Positions 24,436 to 36,935 of a stretch of DNA of 64,000 nt are shown here, piece by piece; within the stretch, counting starts at the first letter, position 1, and every line of letters begins with the position of its first letter. Under the pieces are notes generated by a model that had not been told where the DNA came from, did no database searches, and saw only the letters and a program-made list of their open reading frames with translations. The DNA lies in the NCBI GenBank assembly GCA_007922305.1, contig ML677328.1, forward strand, positions 6,656,540-6,720,539, written 5' to 3'. Both the position numbers and the translations under genes were made by a program. Origin of the DNA: Dermatemys mawii (lineage: Eukaryota; Chordata; Testudines; Dermatemydidae).

Positions 24436-25311
24436 AGGTATCCTGAGAGTTCATAATAGTGTTTGATAGCATTCAACGTTATTTTAAGTCATGGTAGCAC
24501 TCTGTGTCCAGCCATACACCACATGCACCAGAGAAGTTCGAGAGACCTGTCTAATTCCCTCAGCTATCCCATCAAGTCTCTCAAAATTTCTTACTGACAC
24601 CTAGCAACATTTTACAACATGCCCTTGTAGATGCATTCCAGCCCCACCTGGATTTGTGAGTTGTGGTTTATACTTTAGTTAACTTACTGTTAACACAATT
24701 GCAAACTAGATTTGGCTTATTTTTGATTTAAAAAGATGAGCCTCCAAGGTTTCCACATAAGGAGAAAAAAGAAAAGCAAGAGATAGCTCTTAAAAGCTAT
24801 GTGTGTGTGCACAATACAGGAAATGCTCTCAGAATAATGTACAATGCAGTCACTGGAATAAAACAGGACATTTTTATGAAGACTATGAAAACAATTCACA
24901 GGGTCAGCTGCTTGCTTGACTTGAAGTATGTTAAGCAAATTATGTTCTTTTACACCAGTAACTATTTTCTTCAGTGGAGTGAAAACCACATAACAGAGTA
25001 TAATTTAGTCCATTGTGTGTCCCACCTGTGAGTGTGACTGAGGGAATGAGAAAGAGTTGGAAGATATGTTTAAAAAAAAGAAAAATAGGGAAACAAACAA
25101 AGCCACAAGGAACAAAATGCTAAGCAAGGAAGGTATTTTGAACACAAGGAGCTAATATGAATCAAAGACGAAAGAAACAAAATCATTATCCAAAAGTAAA
25201 TATATGATTTGGCATATAAATCCCACATTTACAGTGGTATAACCCTATGCTACTATCCTCAATCCCTGCTGGGACAGCTGGGAAATGACAGTTGGGATAG
25301 GAAGACAAGGT

Positions 25312-25395
25312 GAGTGAGGTAATATCTTTTATTGGACCAACTTCTGTTGGTGAGACAGACAAGTTCTTGAGCTATAGCGATCTTCTTCAGGTTGG
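25312..25395 (-). repeat. 'ttggaccaacttctgttggt' repeat, copy 1
   Basis: Contains the palindrome ACCAACTTCTGTTGGT next to 'gtgaggtaatatctttta'. Same family as 30,263-30,362 and 56,822-56,956. Confidence 0.75.
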
Positions 25396-25563
25396 GGTAG
25401 GAAGTCCATCTGAGGTACTTTGGAAGGTTGGTCCCTCACAGTAAAGTTTATGAATCCCTGTTATTTTTCTCACTGACAGCTGAGAGGAAAAAAAGCTCTT
25501 AATACCTGCTCCCCCCTTTGTGCCCCACCAACAAGAAAACTGAACTTTTCTTGTAGTTGGTGT

Positions 25564-25569
25564 TTTATT
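25564..25569 (-). promoter_or_regulatory. Candidate poly(A) signal for the melanopsin transcript
   Basis: AATAAA on the minus strand about 920 bp downstream of the melanopsin stop codon. It is the nearest canonical hexamer I noticed that does not lie in an obvious repeat. A 3' UTR of that length would be ordinary, but no transcript evidence is available. Confidence 0.25.
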
Positions 25570-26489
25570 TTCATCAATGAATCCTCAAGCCAGTTGTAAG
25601 AATCCACCCTTTGAACAGGAGTCATTACAGTCCACACCTGCTTAAACAATACTGTGCACCCCAAGATACTCTAAAATGCCTTTAAAGTTTGTTTTTGGGG
25701 AAGGAGAACACCTCTAATCCTGTCAGTAATCCATTGAATGGGCATGGTGGCTGTCCAAGCACTCAGCTCAAATCCAAGCCTCTCTTTCTTACTCTTACCT
25801 TCTAAACAAATAATCACTTTTGTATTGAGTGATCCATTCACCTAGCTAGTACAGAAAACTTCCTACTAAATAAAAAAAGACTTGACAAAATATGTAGGTG
25901 CTTCTGATTGTGAGGTTGTACATAGACTTGCAAAAGAGACTGGTACAGGGTGTCCACATTACTAATTAACTCAGTGGGTGCTGCTATACGGTCTGCCATA
26001 ATTTTGGGCAGTAGGACTTCTGAAGTCCATACTGTCAAGAACAAATTTTGGTGTATGCAATCACTACATAGCTTATCCTGTGGTGACATTCCAGGAACTA
26101 TTGCCATCAGAGATAACAGTACTTGGAATGGTGTTGAATCATGAAACTACATCCTGGGCATCCAGGTAGAAGTATTCATTGGGTGCTAGATATTTCTTTG
26201 CTGGCATCCACCCATCTATGTTAAAAACCAAGAAGCAGCAGATTGACTTGAAATATGCCATTCTAGTTTGCTGCCACATATTCCACTGCTCATTTTAGCA
26301 GCACCATCTAAAAGGCTGTTTCAGTGTCTGAAGAGGTCTGAACAAAGATGGATTCAAAGACTTCCTAGTGACTATAATATGAATATACAAGAAGTCTGAA
26401 GATTTAATCTAGAAGGCTTTAGTTATTTGGTATAATAATGTGGAGAGGCAGCCAAGAAAACAATGAGCAGAAAGTTTTCTTTTTTACAC

Positions 26490-26888
26490 TTATGACAGAA
26501 ACTTCTCAAATGCTTCAAGGAAATCTGTGGAAGAACTAAGCCCGTCTATGTCCAACAAATTATTCTTGCCATGAAAGTGGAATAAATCAGTCTCTTCCTC
26601 CTCTTCATTTTCATGTTCTTCTTGTCCTTCAACGAGGTTGGTCTCGGAAGTAGGAATAACAATGATACGTGGGATTGCTGCGCTAATGATGGAGTCCAGG
26701 CCTCTGTTTACTTGAGTTTCTTGATTCTCCTTTTGTGAGGTATCTGAGCCTCTTCCTTTGCTGCCGCTGCTGTTCAAACCAACGGGAAGAGAAGCAGCTT
26801 TTAAGGAACTGGTCACAAGTGCTTTAGGGGAATTCTGTAGGACTGACTTCCCAAGCAGCTTCTGCAAATAGCTGGAGGAGAGCAAAAC
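26490..26888 (-). CDS. OPN4x: Melanopsin (OPN4x-like) last coding exon, C-terminus with stop
   Basis: The exon opens after atcctag with VLLSSSYLQKLLGKSVLQ, in phase 0 with the preceding exon, and runs 132 codons to a TAA at 26,490-26,492. It contains IPRIIVIPTSETN, an acidic run (EEHENEEEEETD) and ends in DGLSSSTDFLEAFEKFLS. The PxIIVIPTSETN block and the FLEAxEKFLS end are what I recall from C-termini of bird and reptile OPN4x. With the five exons above this gives 386 in-frame residues, all without stops, so the gene looks functional in the part seen. An extra small exon in the 6.7 kb intron before it cannot be excluded. Confidence 0.88.
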   Translation of the reverse strand, partial: VLLSSSYLQKLLGKSVLQNSPKALVTSSLKAASLPVGLNSSGSKGRGSDTSQKENQETQVNRGLDSIISAAIPRIIVIPTSETNLVEGQEEHENEEEEETDLFHFHGKNNLLDIDGLSSSTDFLEAFEKFLS

Positions 26889-27317
26889 CTAGGATAAAAA
26901 CAACACTAAATCTTCAGTACCATCATTTGACGTATAACAATTGTACGTTCTCTCATCCCTGTGAAACTAGTGTTTGAAATATCTTGTTCCAGTCCATTAC
27001 ATTTTAGATGCCAGTTCTCTTGAGCTGTTACCCCATTAATATTTGAGCCACTGCCCCAAAATAAAATTAGTTTCATGTGATCAATGTATTAAAATTTACC
27101 AAACTGTCAGTTTTAGAAATGCACAACATATACAACAAAATGCTAAATGAAGTAGAGACACGCATATTTGGTCAAAGATTTTCAAAAATGTATAGGTAAT
27201 GAACATGATCCTATTTTATGCCAGGATCAATGGAGAAGCACATTCTAAAACACATTAAAGCATTATTTATCCATTACTAATTTGGAACTGTATTATCTGT
27301 CATACGTTTTTATAGTT

Positions 27318-27408
27318 GCTGGGCTAAATCCTCAGCTGCTGAAAATCAGTACAACTCCATTGTCTTCCACTGGAGCGATGACAATTTACACCATCTAAGG
27401 ATCTGACC
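27318..27408. repeat. Short palindromic repeat
   Basis: 'ctaaatcctcagctgctg' against 'caccatctaaggatctgac', centre 'actccattgtcttccactgg'. Foldback of about 90 bp in a melanopsin intron. Confidence 0.65.
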
Positions 27409-27648
27409 AACTTCCTGTTTAAAAAAATAAACCTTCCAAAGAACACACATATATAAAAGGGAGAGTTTTTTCAGGCACCCAGTAGTGACACAGCTGCATC
27501 AAAACTCTGTTGCATCAAAACTCTTTGGTGACAAAAGTAGAAACTTCCACGTGCTCACTCTCCAGAATAAAACTAAGTTTATTTCACAACATTTTCTATT
27601 CATTCTGTTCTGTACAGGCTCTAATACTGCTCTCATCACTGTAGTATC

Positions 27649-27931
27649 TGAGGCTACATCTACACTGCAGTAAAAGAACTGGTGCACAGGCCCAGAAGGA
27701 CCAGGTCAACTGAGTTTGGAGCATGTGGCTTGGATTATGGGGCTAAAAAATCGCAGTGGAGATGTTCCGACTCAGGTGGAATCCTGGGCTTTGAGGCCCT
27801 GTGGGTGGGGAGGATGCCAGAACCTGAGCTCCAGGCTGAGTCTAATGTCTATACAGCTATTTTTAGTCAGCTGACACAGGCTCTGGGACTTGGTGCTGTG
27901 GAATTTTTATTGCAGTGTAGACATACCCTCA
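27649..27931. mobile_element. MITE of the 'gtctacactgca' family
   Basis: Left 'tgaggctacatctacactg' and right 'cagtgtagacataccctca' are near-perfect inverted repeats; about 283 bp. Lies in the 6.7 kb melanopsin intron. Confidence 0.8.
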
Positions 27932-28617
27932 GGGTTTTAGAATAGCCCCCACCCTTAAGAAAGTCCCAATCCTGCATCAGATGCCTCAGAAGTGCTTTAG
28001 AATATTATTTTTCAAACATTTTAATGCATGAAACCTGCCACATCCTGGAACCGTTTTTCTACATAATGAATAAAGAAGGGTCTCAGATTAAATATTTATA
28101 CAGAACAGTTTGATTCTTTGTATACTTATTTTCTTAAAATTCCATTTTCCCTGTCACCACCACAGTAACAATTTCAATAGGTCTGTCCTGAGATGTTTCC
28201 CCTGTACCTGTCCTCCCAGTAGGTGGCTCTGTAAACATAAGTAATATTGATAGTACTGTACCATATTTAACAAAAATTAGGGAAAAGAAAAATAATTCCA
28301 CTTCTTTGGCTTCAGAAGTGCTTTACTTTCTGTTCATTCTGATCAATCTATAATTTCGTGATGACCATTTTAGTTTACCTAGGCCTCTCAAAAGATCAGT
28401 CATCATCGAGAGTATAAAAATCAATCACCACCATCATTAATGCTTTAAAAAATGAAAATAATAAGAAATCAAGTTTGTGTTCTTTTGGGAGACCATGTAA
28501 ATCCTTTAATAAGCTCATCTGAAGAAACAGGAGGGAGAGAAAAGACACAGAAGATGTCATTTTGAAAACCTATTTTATTACTGAAAATCTGTTTTATTTC
28601 CCCTTTTTTCCTAGCTA

Positions 28618-28772
28618 AGGGCAAGGGACTCCTGAGTTCTACACCTGGCTCCAACAATGACTCCCTTAGACATGTTGCAAAACCCCTCTTCCTCAGTTTT
28701 CCCATGTCCAAAATTATGACAATAGGAATGCTGTAAAGATTAGTTAGTAAATGTTTTCACAACATTCTGAAC
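28618..28772 (+). repeat. MIR-type SINE fragment
   Basis: 'ggactcctgagttctacacc', 'aatgactcccttagacatg' and 'cttcctcagttttcccatg' match the MIR body; lies in a melanopsin intron. Confidence 0.65.
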
Positions 28773-30262
28773 AAGGAAAGCGTGAAGTATTACTATTGGC
28801 TTTCCTAAAATAATTGCAGTGATGATTATAAGTGAGAGATAGAAAGGAAGTGATTAAAGAAAGATTGAAGCCCCTCTCTGGCAAGGAGAAGCAACATTAA
28901 AAAGAAAAATATAATGCATATTTCACTCCTTTGGATATTTCTGTGAAAACTGATGGAGCTCAGGGCAGAGAACAAGTCTTGCTCTTTGTTTTATAAAGCA
29001 TCTTGTACATTTATGGTAATATATATACATCTATATATTATTAACCTTGAGTGTCCTCTTAGGTCTCTTCCTCTCAGCATATATTAACTGTCTTTCTTCT
29101 ATTGGAGGTATTTCTCCTGCACCAATAACCCATAGTACTTAAGCTCATAACATTAATACACTGCAACATGATGACCAAGTGTATCTTTATCTCCTTGTTT
29201 GGATTATGTACAAAGAGGTTTTCTGAATTTGCTAAAGCCTCAGAGCTCAAAATGTTGATGCTCCTGTTTTTAGATCATGACAACCTGATTGTAAGAGATT
29301 TCATTTTTGAGCAAAAGATTTTGCATTTGTGGGAATGGGATAGGGCAGGTTTTTGATGCTATTGCCCATCTCTCCCTTCCTTTGGGTATCACAGTCGATG
29401 CCTATAACTTATGCTATAACATAACAATATATTCCAATTCCACAGACAGGAATTAATAATTATAATTTAATTATAATGATTTCTGCAGCTACAGTGATGG
29501 TCATTTTAAAGGGACGCACTCAGAGTGGACAAAACCAGAATATGACACTCCCTAAGTGACCACTTTAAGGGCCAGCTAGAGAATTAAAACTCCAGCTCCT
29601 CAGCTGCATAAGCCATTCACCCCACATCAGAGATCTGTGTTTGTAGTGAATACGGTGTGTGTGCACTGGGCACCATCTCCCAGCTTGGTGGGCCTGCCTT
29701 GCTCCTGTGAGCAGGCTGCTTGTTATCAGTAACAGGGATCTTGCTCTTTAAAGTGCTAGAACACAGAATTCTTGTTAATTTCAACCCCTGCAGACAGATT
29801 CACAAGAATGTAAAGAGCAGGAAGAACAGAAGAACGGTTTAAAGTGGTGACACAAAAGATATTAGCACCAGCAAGATACCTTGCTGAAGGATAGCAAGTA
29901 TCCATCCTTGTCTTAGAAGGCGCAAGGCTTTTCTAGGGGGAATTGTTTAAAAAGTATCATTTGGACTAGTGTTAAAACATGGACCTTCAGTATTCCTATA
30001 GATCTTCTACACTCAGTATATATTATCGTTTTTCTGCCACAGGTATTTCTGTAATGCCCATCCTCATTGCATCAGAGCTAACACTATTTGCCTTTTAATT
30101 TATAGATATATAGGTACAGTAGATATTGCTATCTATAGGGAGCGTAGATGTGCAAAACAGGAATGGGGACTGCCCTTTGAGATCATCGTAACTGTCTGCA
30201 TTTTATTAGAGCCTCATTTCACACTACCAAATAGCCTAGCTGCTGTCACGACATATCACTTT

Positions 30263-30362
30263 CCCAGACCTGAGGAAAAGCTCTGTGTGGCTTGAAAGCT
30301 TGTCTCTCTCACCAACAGAGGTCGGTCCAATAGAAGATATTACCTCACCCCCTTGTCTCTCA
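30263..30362 (+). repeat. 'ttggaccaacttctgttggt' repeat, copy 2
   Basis: 'gaaagcttgtctctctcacc' then 'aacagaggtcggtccaatag' and 'gatattacctcaccc' in the opposite orientation to copy 1. Confidence 0.75.
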
Positions 30363-30630
30363 CATGTTTTAGTGTCATTCTAGATTTGATGTGTAATCAT
30401 GTCAGTCCATTGGCATAGGCCATTAGTATCATCACTTCCAGGTGCTAACACAAGAAGCATAACATTCTGGGAGATACAGGCTTTGGGGCGGTAATTAACT
30501 GCCACACTCTGGCCTTGGCTATATGTTAGGAGCCCACCAGCAATTTTGCATTAAGCAATCTTGATCTGAATCAACTTCCGAAGATATCTTAGAACACAAT
30601 ATGTTCCTAGATCTTGACAGGGTGGCCAGG

Positions 30631-30648
30631 TTTTTTTTTTTTTTTTTT
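30631..30648. repeat. Poly(T) run
   Basis: About 18 consecutive T. Confidence 0.95.
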
Positions 30649-31667
30649 AAGGTGGAGCAGAGGAAAAGTGAGATGATTTTCTGCCTCAGAAACTTTACTA
30701 TATTGATAAATTCACAGACTAAATGATCCTTGACGTGACTATAACTCACAGCAAGATCAATAGTAGGTTTAAAGTGTTGCCCCCAAAATCTGTTGTAGAC
30801 AATCTGATCATGCTATCTAGAAGTCTAAAGTAAATTCCTAAAAGGTCAACTTTGTGTTTTTATGGCAACCAGAAGACCTGATGTTGAAGCGTTCTCGTTG
30901 GTCTTGACAAGAAGATACATGCTGGAAGCTATTGAAATATGCTTGTGCATGTACGCAGCACAAAGAAGAGGTTCACACCCTGCAGCCGGGACACTCAATG
31001 TGCATATTGTGGAAGAACCTATCTGCAGCTCTATAAACCACATATGTCAGTGAACAGTACTGAGAGCAATAGAGACCAGGAACCCAACCAAGGCCTACTT
31101 GACAGCCATCCTTCAAGGACAAAAATCAGCAGAGTCTCTGATTCTTTCTGTGGAGAACAGTGTGACCAAGTTATAGTCATTAAAATAATGAATTTCTATG
31201 GGTCAAAATGTCTATGAAGAAAACCTCAGATTTCCTCCCCTCCGCTTCTCACTCAGGAAAAAAAAGAAAGTGGGTGTGGGGGGGGGGGAAGAGAAGAGAT
31301 TAAGTTTGGAGTTGTGGGTATCTGGAGGGAATCCCCTAACTCTTCTTCCTCTCCGTTGTTTTAGGTGTTATGTTCAGACATGGATTTAGCAAGGGAGCTC
31401 TGAAGCCAGGGGAGATCACCCAGTTTGGGTCCACTCCTTCTGGCAGGAACTGAATATTTCAGGCATCCAGCCCTGGGACTGAGGGTTAGATGGAGACTTC
31501 ACCGTCAGGCCCTTTTCTTACTTTCTTCTGCACAAAGGGTGTGAGTCTCTACTGTTACCAGGGCTTCCGAAGCCAAGGCTGAAATACAGCACCTCTATGT
31601 AAAACACTAGCTGCCTTCCTGACTAAGAGACAGGATCAAACTGGAGGTCTGTGCACAAATGGACAAA

Positions 31668-31740
31668 TCCTCAGCTATTGTACATCAAAGTAGCTTCACT
31701 GATTTAAGTGGAAATAAGCCAATTCACACTAGGTAAGGGT
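31668..31740. repeat. Short palindromic repeat
   Basis: 'aaatcctcagctattgtaca' then 'gcttcactgatttaagtgg' with a partial inverted half; same type as 27,318-27,408. Confidence 0.5.
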
Positions 31741-32093
31741 GTTGCCCAGAGTGCATAACAGGTGGGATTTGGCACCAAATCTCTTGCTCCCAATAGGTCC
31801 TTCACTGACACCTGAGGAGCAGACCTACTCATTGTCCATACTGGCCCACCAAGCTGCAGAAACCTGGGCTAAGTGGTGGCACTTGATCTCGGTCATCAGT
31901 GTCTTTTTTTGATTTTAAAGTGTTGACACTGATTGCTGTGACTTTTGCAGCGGCACTACCTGGAATGAAAGAACGTGAGGAGTATTTTGTCAACAGAATG
32001 AGGTCTCACACCACACTAAATTATTTAATTTACATTCCCCAAGATTCCTTAAAGCCTTAATGTTATTTCTGCAGCCAGCAGAAATGTTTTATT

Positions 32094-32243
32094 GGGCCAG
32101 ATTCCCATTTACATTAAGGCCCCTTTACACCATCCCCTAGCAGGGAAAACGGGCCTTAAGTAGAAACAAATCACATTTACACTCACTTTACATTGCTTTA
32201 GCAGCGTACAGGGGCCACAAATGTGAATGAAGATCAGGCCCAT
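32094..32243. repeat. Palindromic repeat
   Basis: 'gggccagattcccatttac' mirrored by 'gaatgaagatcaggccc', with 'ggcccctttacac' mirrored by 'gcgtacaggggcc' inside. About 150 bp. Confidence 0.7.
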
Positions 32244-32249
32244 TATTTA

Positions 32250-32345
32250 TACAGCAACAGCAATGTGATGGATGCTTTCATGGATGAGAGTGGAAGTCCC
32301 TGCCTCAGAGGACTTGCAATCTAAACAGACAGCACATAGATGAAG
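32250..32345 (-). repeat. SINE remnant
   Basis: 'agtccctgcctcagagg' and 'cttgcaatctaaacagac' are typical of the dispersed 'tagtccctgccccaaagag' repeat. Confidence 0.45.
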
Positions 32346-33602
32346 TGCAGAGATGGGACCCAAAAGCACAAGCTGACAATACTGGACAACTTATCAGTGA
32401 TGCAATCATTCTTATGCTGTTTTATTGGGTTTTTTTTCCCCAAAGTTATTTTCTACTGCCTGCTTTGTTAATGCTTTATAAAGGGGAGGATTAAGGTTTT
32501 ACAGGGCTTGTGGAAGAAGAGATATGAAAGAGACACCTAAAGGAAGAGAGCGTGGATGCATTCAGGAGTAGGGAGATCAGTTTGCTGTGATTCCCAGGGA
32601 AGCTTCTCACTTAAGCTATGATGTCTCTAGAAAAGGAACCAGAGATCCAGAAGGAAAGAAAGGTGACTGAATCAGGTGACACTTCTTATGGTGTATTGTT
32701 AGTTCAGTTAGACATGTCATAGGTACCACCATGAAGAGCTGGTTACCTATAAACCTGGGAGTAACTAGCCAACCTATTAATAGGTTGGGTATTGTGAGTC
32801 TTATGCTTTTATCTACTGAAGGTGTAGCATTGGCATATTTTTCCATGCTTTCACAGCAGTACTATATCTGGAAATCAAGTGATACTGAAGTGTTGGCAAG
32901 AGCTGATTCAGGGGTGATCTGAGGTCATCTTCTGAAGTTCCACCTCTGAAAAAGTGACACTTCTGAGAAAATGACACCAAACTGCAGCAGTTTGGTTTGT
33001 AGTTTTGTTGCATCCACAAGAGATGCACTCTATACTCACCATCTGCAGTTTCAGTGAGAGAAGGGGGCAAGCTGCCAGACTTTCCCACTCTCAGGGAGAA
33101 ACAGGAGTTTCTCTCTCCTCTTCCCCCTCAACAAAGATAAAACATTTTTTTAATGTATACTAAAATGAAGATGCAAAAAACAATGGCTTCCACTACTTCT
33201 GAATCTGACTTGAAACCCTGATTTTGTAGCAAATGGAGTCTGCCATAACATGGAGGTGAGTTGCTTACATTTGGGAGTGGGGTGAGCTGAACCAGTCAAC
33301 ATGCTGAGATGAAGCAGTCAGGTTCTTAAATTCATCCCCACTAAGTGCACTACAAGTCAGTATTTGATCTGGCTTTGGAATGGTTGGTTGCTTTTCCAGT
33401 AAAGACAAAGCAATCGGGAGAAGAGTTAAACCATTCATAGGGCCTGTAATGGTGGGGTGGGAGAAACCTTCAAAATCACAAATATGGGTGAGGTCTTCAA
33501 GATGTATCCACCTGAGCTTCAAGGTTGAATGAGTAAACCAAAGAAGACTTGCCAAGAAAGATTAGACAATAAAAGCAAGAAGCAATTAAGTCCTTCTTTT
33601 AC

Positions 33603-33755
33603 CTTTTCTTCAATTATTGCATTGCAGCTGTGGGCCTTCAGAAGCAGTTCCTTCTTCTCCTCCTGTCTCGGACCCGATGAAAAAGAGTTACTTCTTGAAG
33701 GTTGCAGTTTCTTATGAACTGGCTCCACTGGCTCAAGCTCTATGTCACTCCAAGC
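33603..33755 (-). CDS. OPN4x: Melanopsin (OPN4x-like) exon: middle of cytoplasmic tail
   Basis: This phase 0-0 exon of 51 codons reads AWSDIELEPVEPVHKKLQPS, then RSNSFSSGPRQEEKKELLLK and AHSCNAIIEEK. The WSD-x-ELEPVEP block resembles the tail of avian OPN4x as I recall it and is the main reason for the OPN4x rather than OPN4m call. Acceptor gtatttag and donor gtaaaa (weaker than the others in this gene). The two flanking introns are 5,368 bp and 6,714 bp. Because it is in phase 0 on both sides it could be skipped without a frameshift; whether that happens is unknown. Confidence 0.87.
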
Positions 33756-34777
33756 CTAAATACCAGGTGAGAATTATTTCACACAATTATATTCTTTCTG
33801 GCTTTTTAAATTTTCTTTTTCATCTGCTGGTAAGCAGGTTGCTTTTGCATGTAGGTAAAATGAGAGTGTTTTAAGATGGGTTATGTACCCAGCCCTGAAG
33901 TATCCCCCATTAGACAAGAATTATTCCACATACTCTTGCTTTTCAAACTTACTGCTCTCCTGAGATTTGTTTCTTTGGAAGCACAGAACTTGTAACACAC
34001 AGTGCGTCCATTTATACCCAGACTTTTTACTCACCTTTGATCTCTGTAGTATAGTGATGCCTCTGGGTTTTTGGCACCTAAGTATTAGATATTCAGTAGC
34101 TGAGAATACAGTTTGGAATATGGGCAGATACTTCACTTATTTTTCCCATGCCTTGCTAGGAATGGCGCTCAATCCTGATTTGCTACAATCCAGATACTCC
34201 ATTTCTGGACCTATCTTGTGCAAAGACTGTGAATCATGACAAATTATATGTTGATTTTGTGATTCAAACAAAAGGTGGAAACCAAACTGTTTTCCACGAG
34301 GTCCATGAAGGTGTGAAACTAATGCATGAACATCACTGGATTACTTCATTCCCTCAGCTACGAATAGTCTTTTCATTTTTCCTTCCTTGTATAATTAAAA
34401 CTACAAATGACATTTTATTTACATTAGAAACGTGAACACACTCAGACAAGAAAATTTGTTTGGTGGAAACAGCTACATTTCCTATTTGGTGCTGCCAACT
34501 TGTGCATTAGCAAGTGTGTTACAAAACTTCACCATGAATTGCTACCATGCAATATGCAAAAGCTACTGGGTTAAGCTTTTATTTCAAAGGGCATCTACAC
34601 AGCTGCAGTAAACTGGCAGTCAGTGAAAGAATAATTGCCTCTGGCAGTGTCAAATCAACACAGCACTGCATTACAACAGCAGCAGCAGTTTTGTTTGAGA
34701 CCTATAAGTAAAGGTTAGGCCAAGGGCTGACACCATTAAACAACATTATCCCATGCCTAGAAAGGAGAATACTTTAA

Positions 34778-34804
34778 AAAACAACAAACAACAACAACAA
34801 CAAG
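34778..34804. repeat. (CAA)n microsatellite
   Basis: aacaacaaacaacaacaac run. Confidence 0.9.
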
Positions 34805-34897
34805 ACAACTGAGTTTTCAGAAAATGAATGGTGACTAGTAGAACAAAAGAAACGGCGCAGGTCAGGACACGTAAGGTGCTACAGAATGACTACAGAA

Positions 34898-34990
34898 GTG
34901 ACAAAGAGTCCTGTGGCACCTTAAAGACTAAAGTATTAGAGCATAAGCTTTCGTGGGCTAATACCCACTTCGTCGGTGCAGACGTTTCCG
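34898..34990 (-). repeat. 'gtggcaccttaaagac' dispersed repeat fragment
   Basis: 'gagtcctgtggcaccttaaa', 'gcataagctttcgtgggc' and 'taatacccacttcgtcggtg' are a repeat 3' part I recall as abundant in turtles. Class not certain. Confidence 0.6.
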
Positions 34991-36784
34991 GCATAAGGAG
35001 AGAGGCAATCTTGGAAATAACATGGGCCTCATTTAGCATCCTCTGATCTACTCATCCATAAAAAAACTTGTTGAAAGGGAAATAAAGGATAGAATGAGAG
35101 TCAAGGAAAATAGAAAGGTGAAAGGAACAGGAGGCTACATAGGAGAGGGGAAAAGAAAGGAGTTAGAAGCCTTCCTTTTTTTTTTTTAAACTCTTATTTT
35201 ATCATCTCCAGACAACGCATTTCCAGGGCCACCCTTGCATAAGCTCTATGTACAACTAGTGATGTAGGCCTTGATCTGGCAAAGCACTTAGGCATGTGCT
35301 TAACTCTAAGCATGTGAGTAGTCCCAGTTACTTTACTGGATATATATCTTACAGCAGAAAATGTACCAGCTTTTCCTGTCAGAACGCTTCATATATTTTA
35401 TACAATAGCCTAGGTTTCTGAGAATAATCTTAATGCTTCCACAGAACCTCCAGTGCAATTACATTACCACATCTTCATGAGCAATACCTTAATGTATCAT
35501 CCCAATAGTCAGAAACTTAACGGCCTATGAGTGTAAATTAACTCAATGGTCAAAAGTTTCCACATTTTATTTATATTATAACAGAATTACTTATACTTTT
35601 TAAAAACAGCTTCTGTTGCTGTGGCATCCGTAGCATTGCACAATAAATACAAAAACAGAAAATGAGTGATTCATAGAGATGGTTCAATAAACAATCACTG
35701 CGGTGTTTCTACCATGTTAAGGTCCTTCATCCTAACATAGTGACAATCAATGAAATGCCTGGTTAAACAGAAAAGTCTTTCAGCCCTGAAGGCTGAAAAA
35801 CTCTGGGTCACATAGACTTATAGACTTTAAGACCAGGGCCATATGAAGAAGCAAGTTCCCCGGGGATGGTGTTCTGCAGACAATACTACTCCTGGAAAGT
35901 TCTGTTCTATTCAGCAATTGTAAAAGCATTGGAAGTAACTGTAATTGTTGCAGTGAGGCATTCAGGGAGAGGCATTCTCTCAGGTAGCCCTGATCCAGAC
36001 CACGTAGTGCTTTTAAATGATACAATTTTTGTATGCCAGCTAAAAGTTTTCATTACCTTAGCACTGAAGCAGAAAGATATTTTGACCACACACAAGAATC
36101 TCAAAGAGTACAGATATTCTCAGTTCACTGTATGTGGATTTAGGTGTATAGCTTCCTGTGGCTATGTCTGCGTTAGCGTTTTTCAGACAACTGGTGCAAC
36201 TCCTCTGGAATCAGCTACAGATGACAGATTGCTAATGTAAGGAAGTGACAAGTTTTTACTACGTTATTGTCCTTATTTTTCAGGAGACTGAAATGTTCCC
36301 AGCACACACTCCTAACTTAGTTTGGCTCAGGGCAGATCTAAATGACAGAATGATAAAATGATCATGCCCCGTTTACAAAAGCAGGCACCCCACGACCTGC
36401 TACCAGTAATGGTGGGAGGTTCCACCCAAAAGACTAGTGGAGGCAAAGCTTGTGAGTCAAGGACAAACCGATGTAGAGAATACTATCAAATACAACTCAG
36501 TCTGCAAAATAGCAACAGAAGAAACACTGCAGGATGTTAATGCTATATAATGTAATTTTTTAAAATGAACAACTTAGCATGTTATTCATTTTAATTAAAA
36601 AGAAATATTGCAGTTAATACATTATATAAAAACTAGAGGGAAAGGTTACCACTTATGTATTACTACTGAACATATAGTTCTACAATGAAGCAGGGCTGGC
36701 CGACAATTAGTTGTGTTCTATTACATCTGTCATCATGATATTTGAATGCCCTCCAAGAGTGCATTAAGTGACAAGACTAGTGTA

Positions 36785-36935
36785 ATGTCATTTGTGAGTC
36801 TTGCCATATTATTATTTATTTGTATTACGGTAGCATCTAGAAGCCTCAATCATGACCCAGGAAACCATTGTACTAGGTGCTATACAGAAAAAAAAAAGAG
36901 ACAGTCCGTGAGCCAAAGAATTTACAATCTAAGTT
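36785..36935 (+). repeat. SINE remnant, 'tattacggtagcatctag' type
   Basis: 'tttgtattacggtagcatc', 'ccattgtactaggtgctata' and 'aagaatttacaatctaag' in the order seen in a widespread amniote SINE. Confidence 0.6.

Noticed and set aside
35866..36240. 124-codon ORF (plus) in a melanopsin intron
   Set aside because: Antisense to the gene, no motif; the flanking melanopsin exons join directly in frame without needing it.
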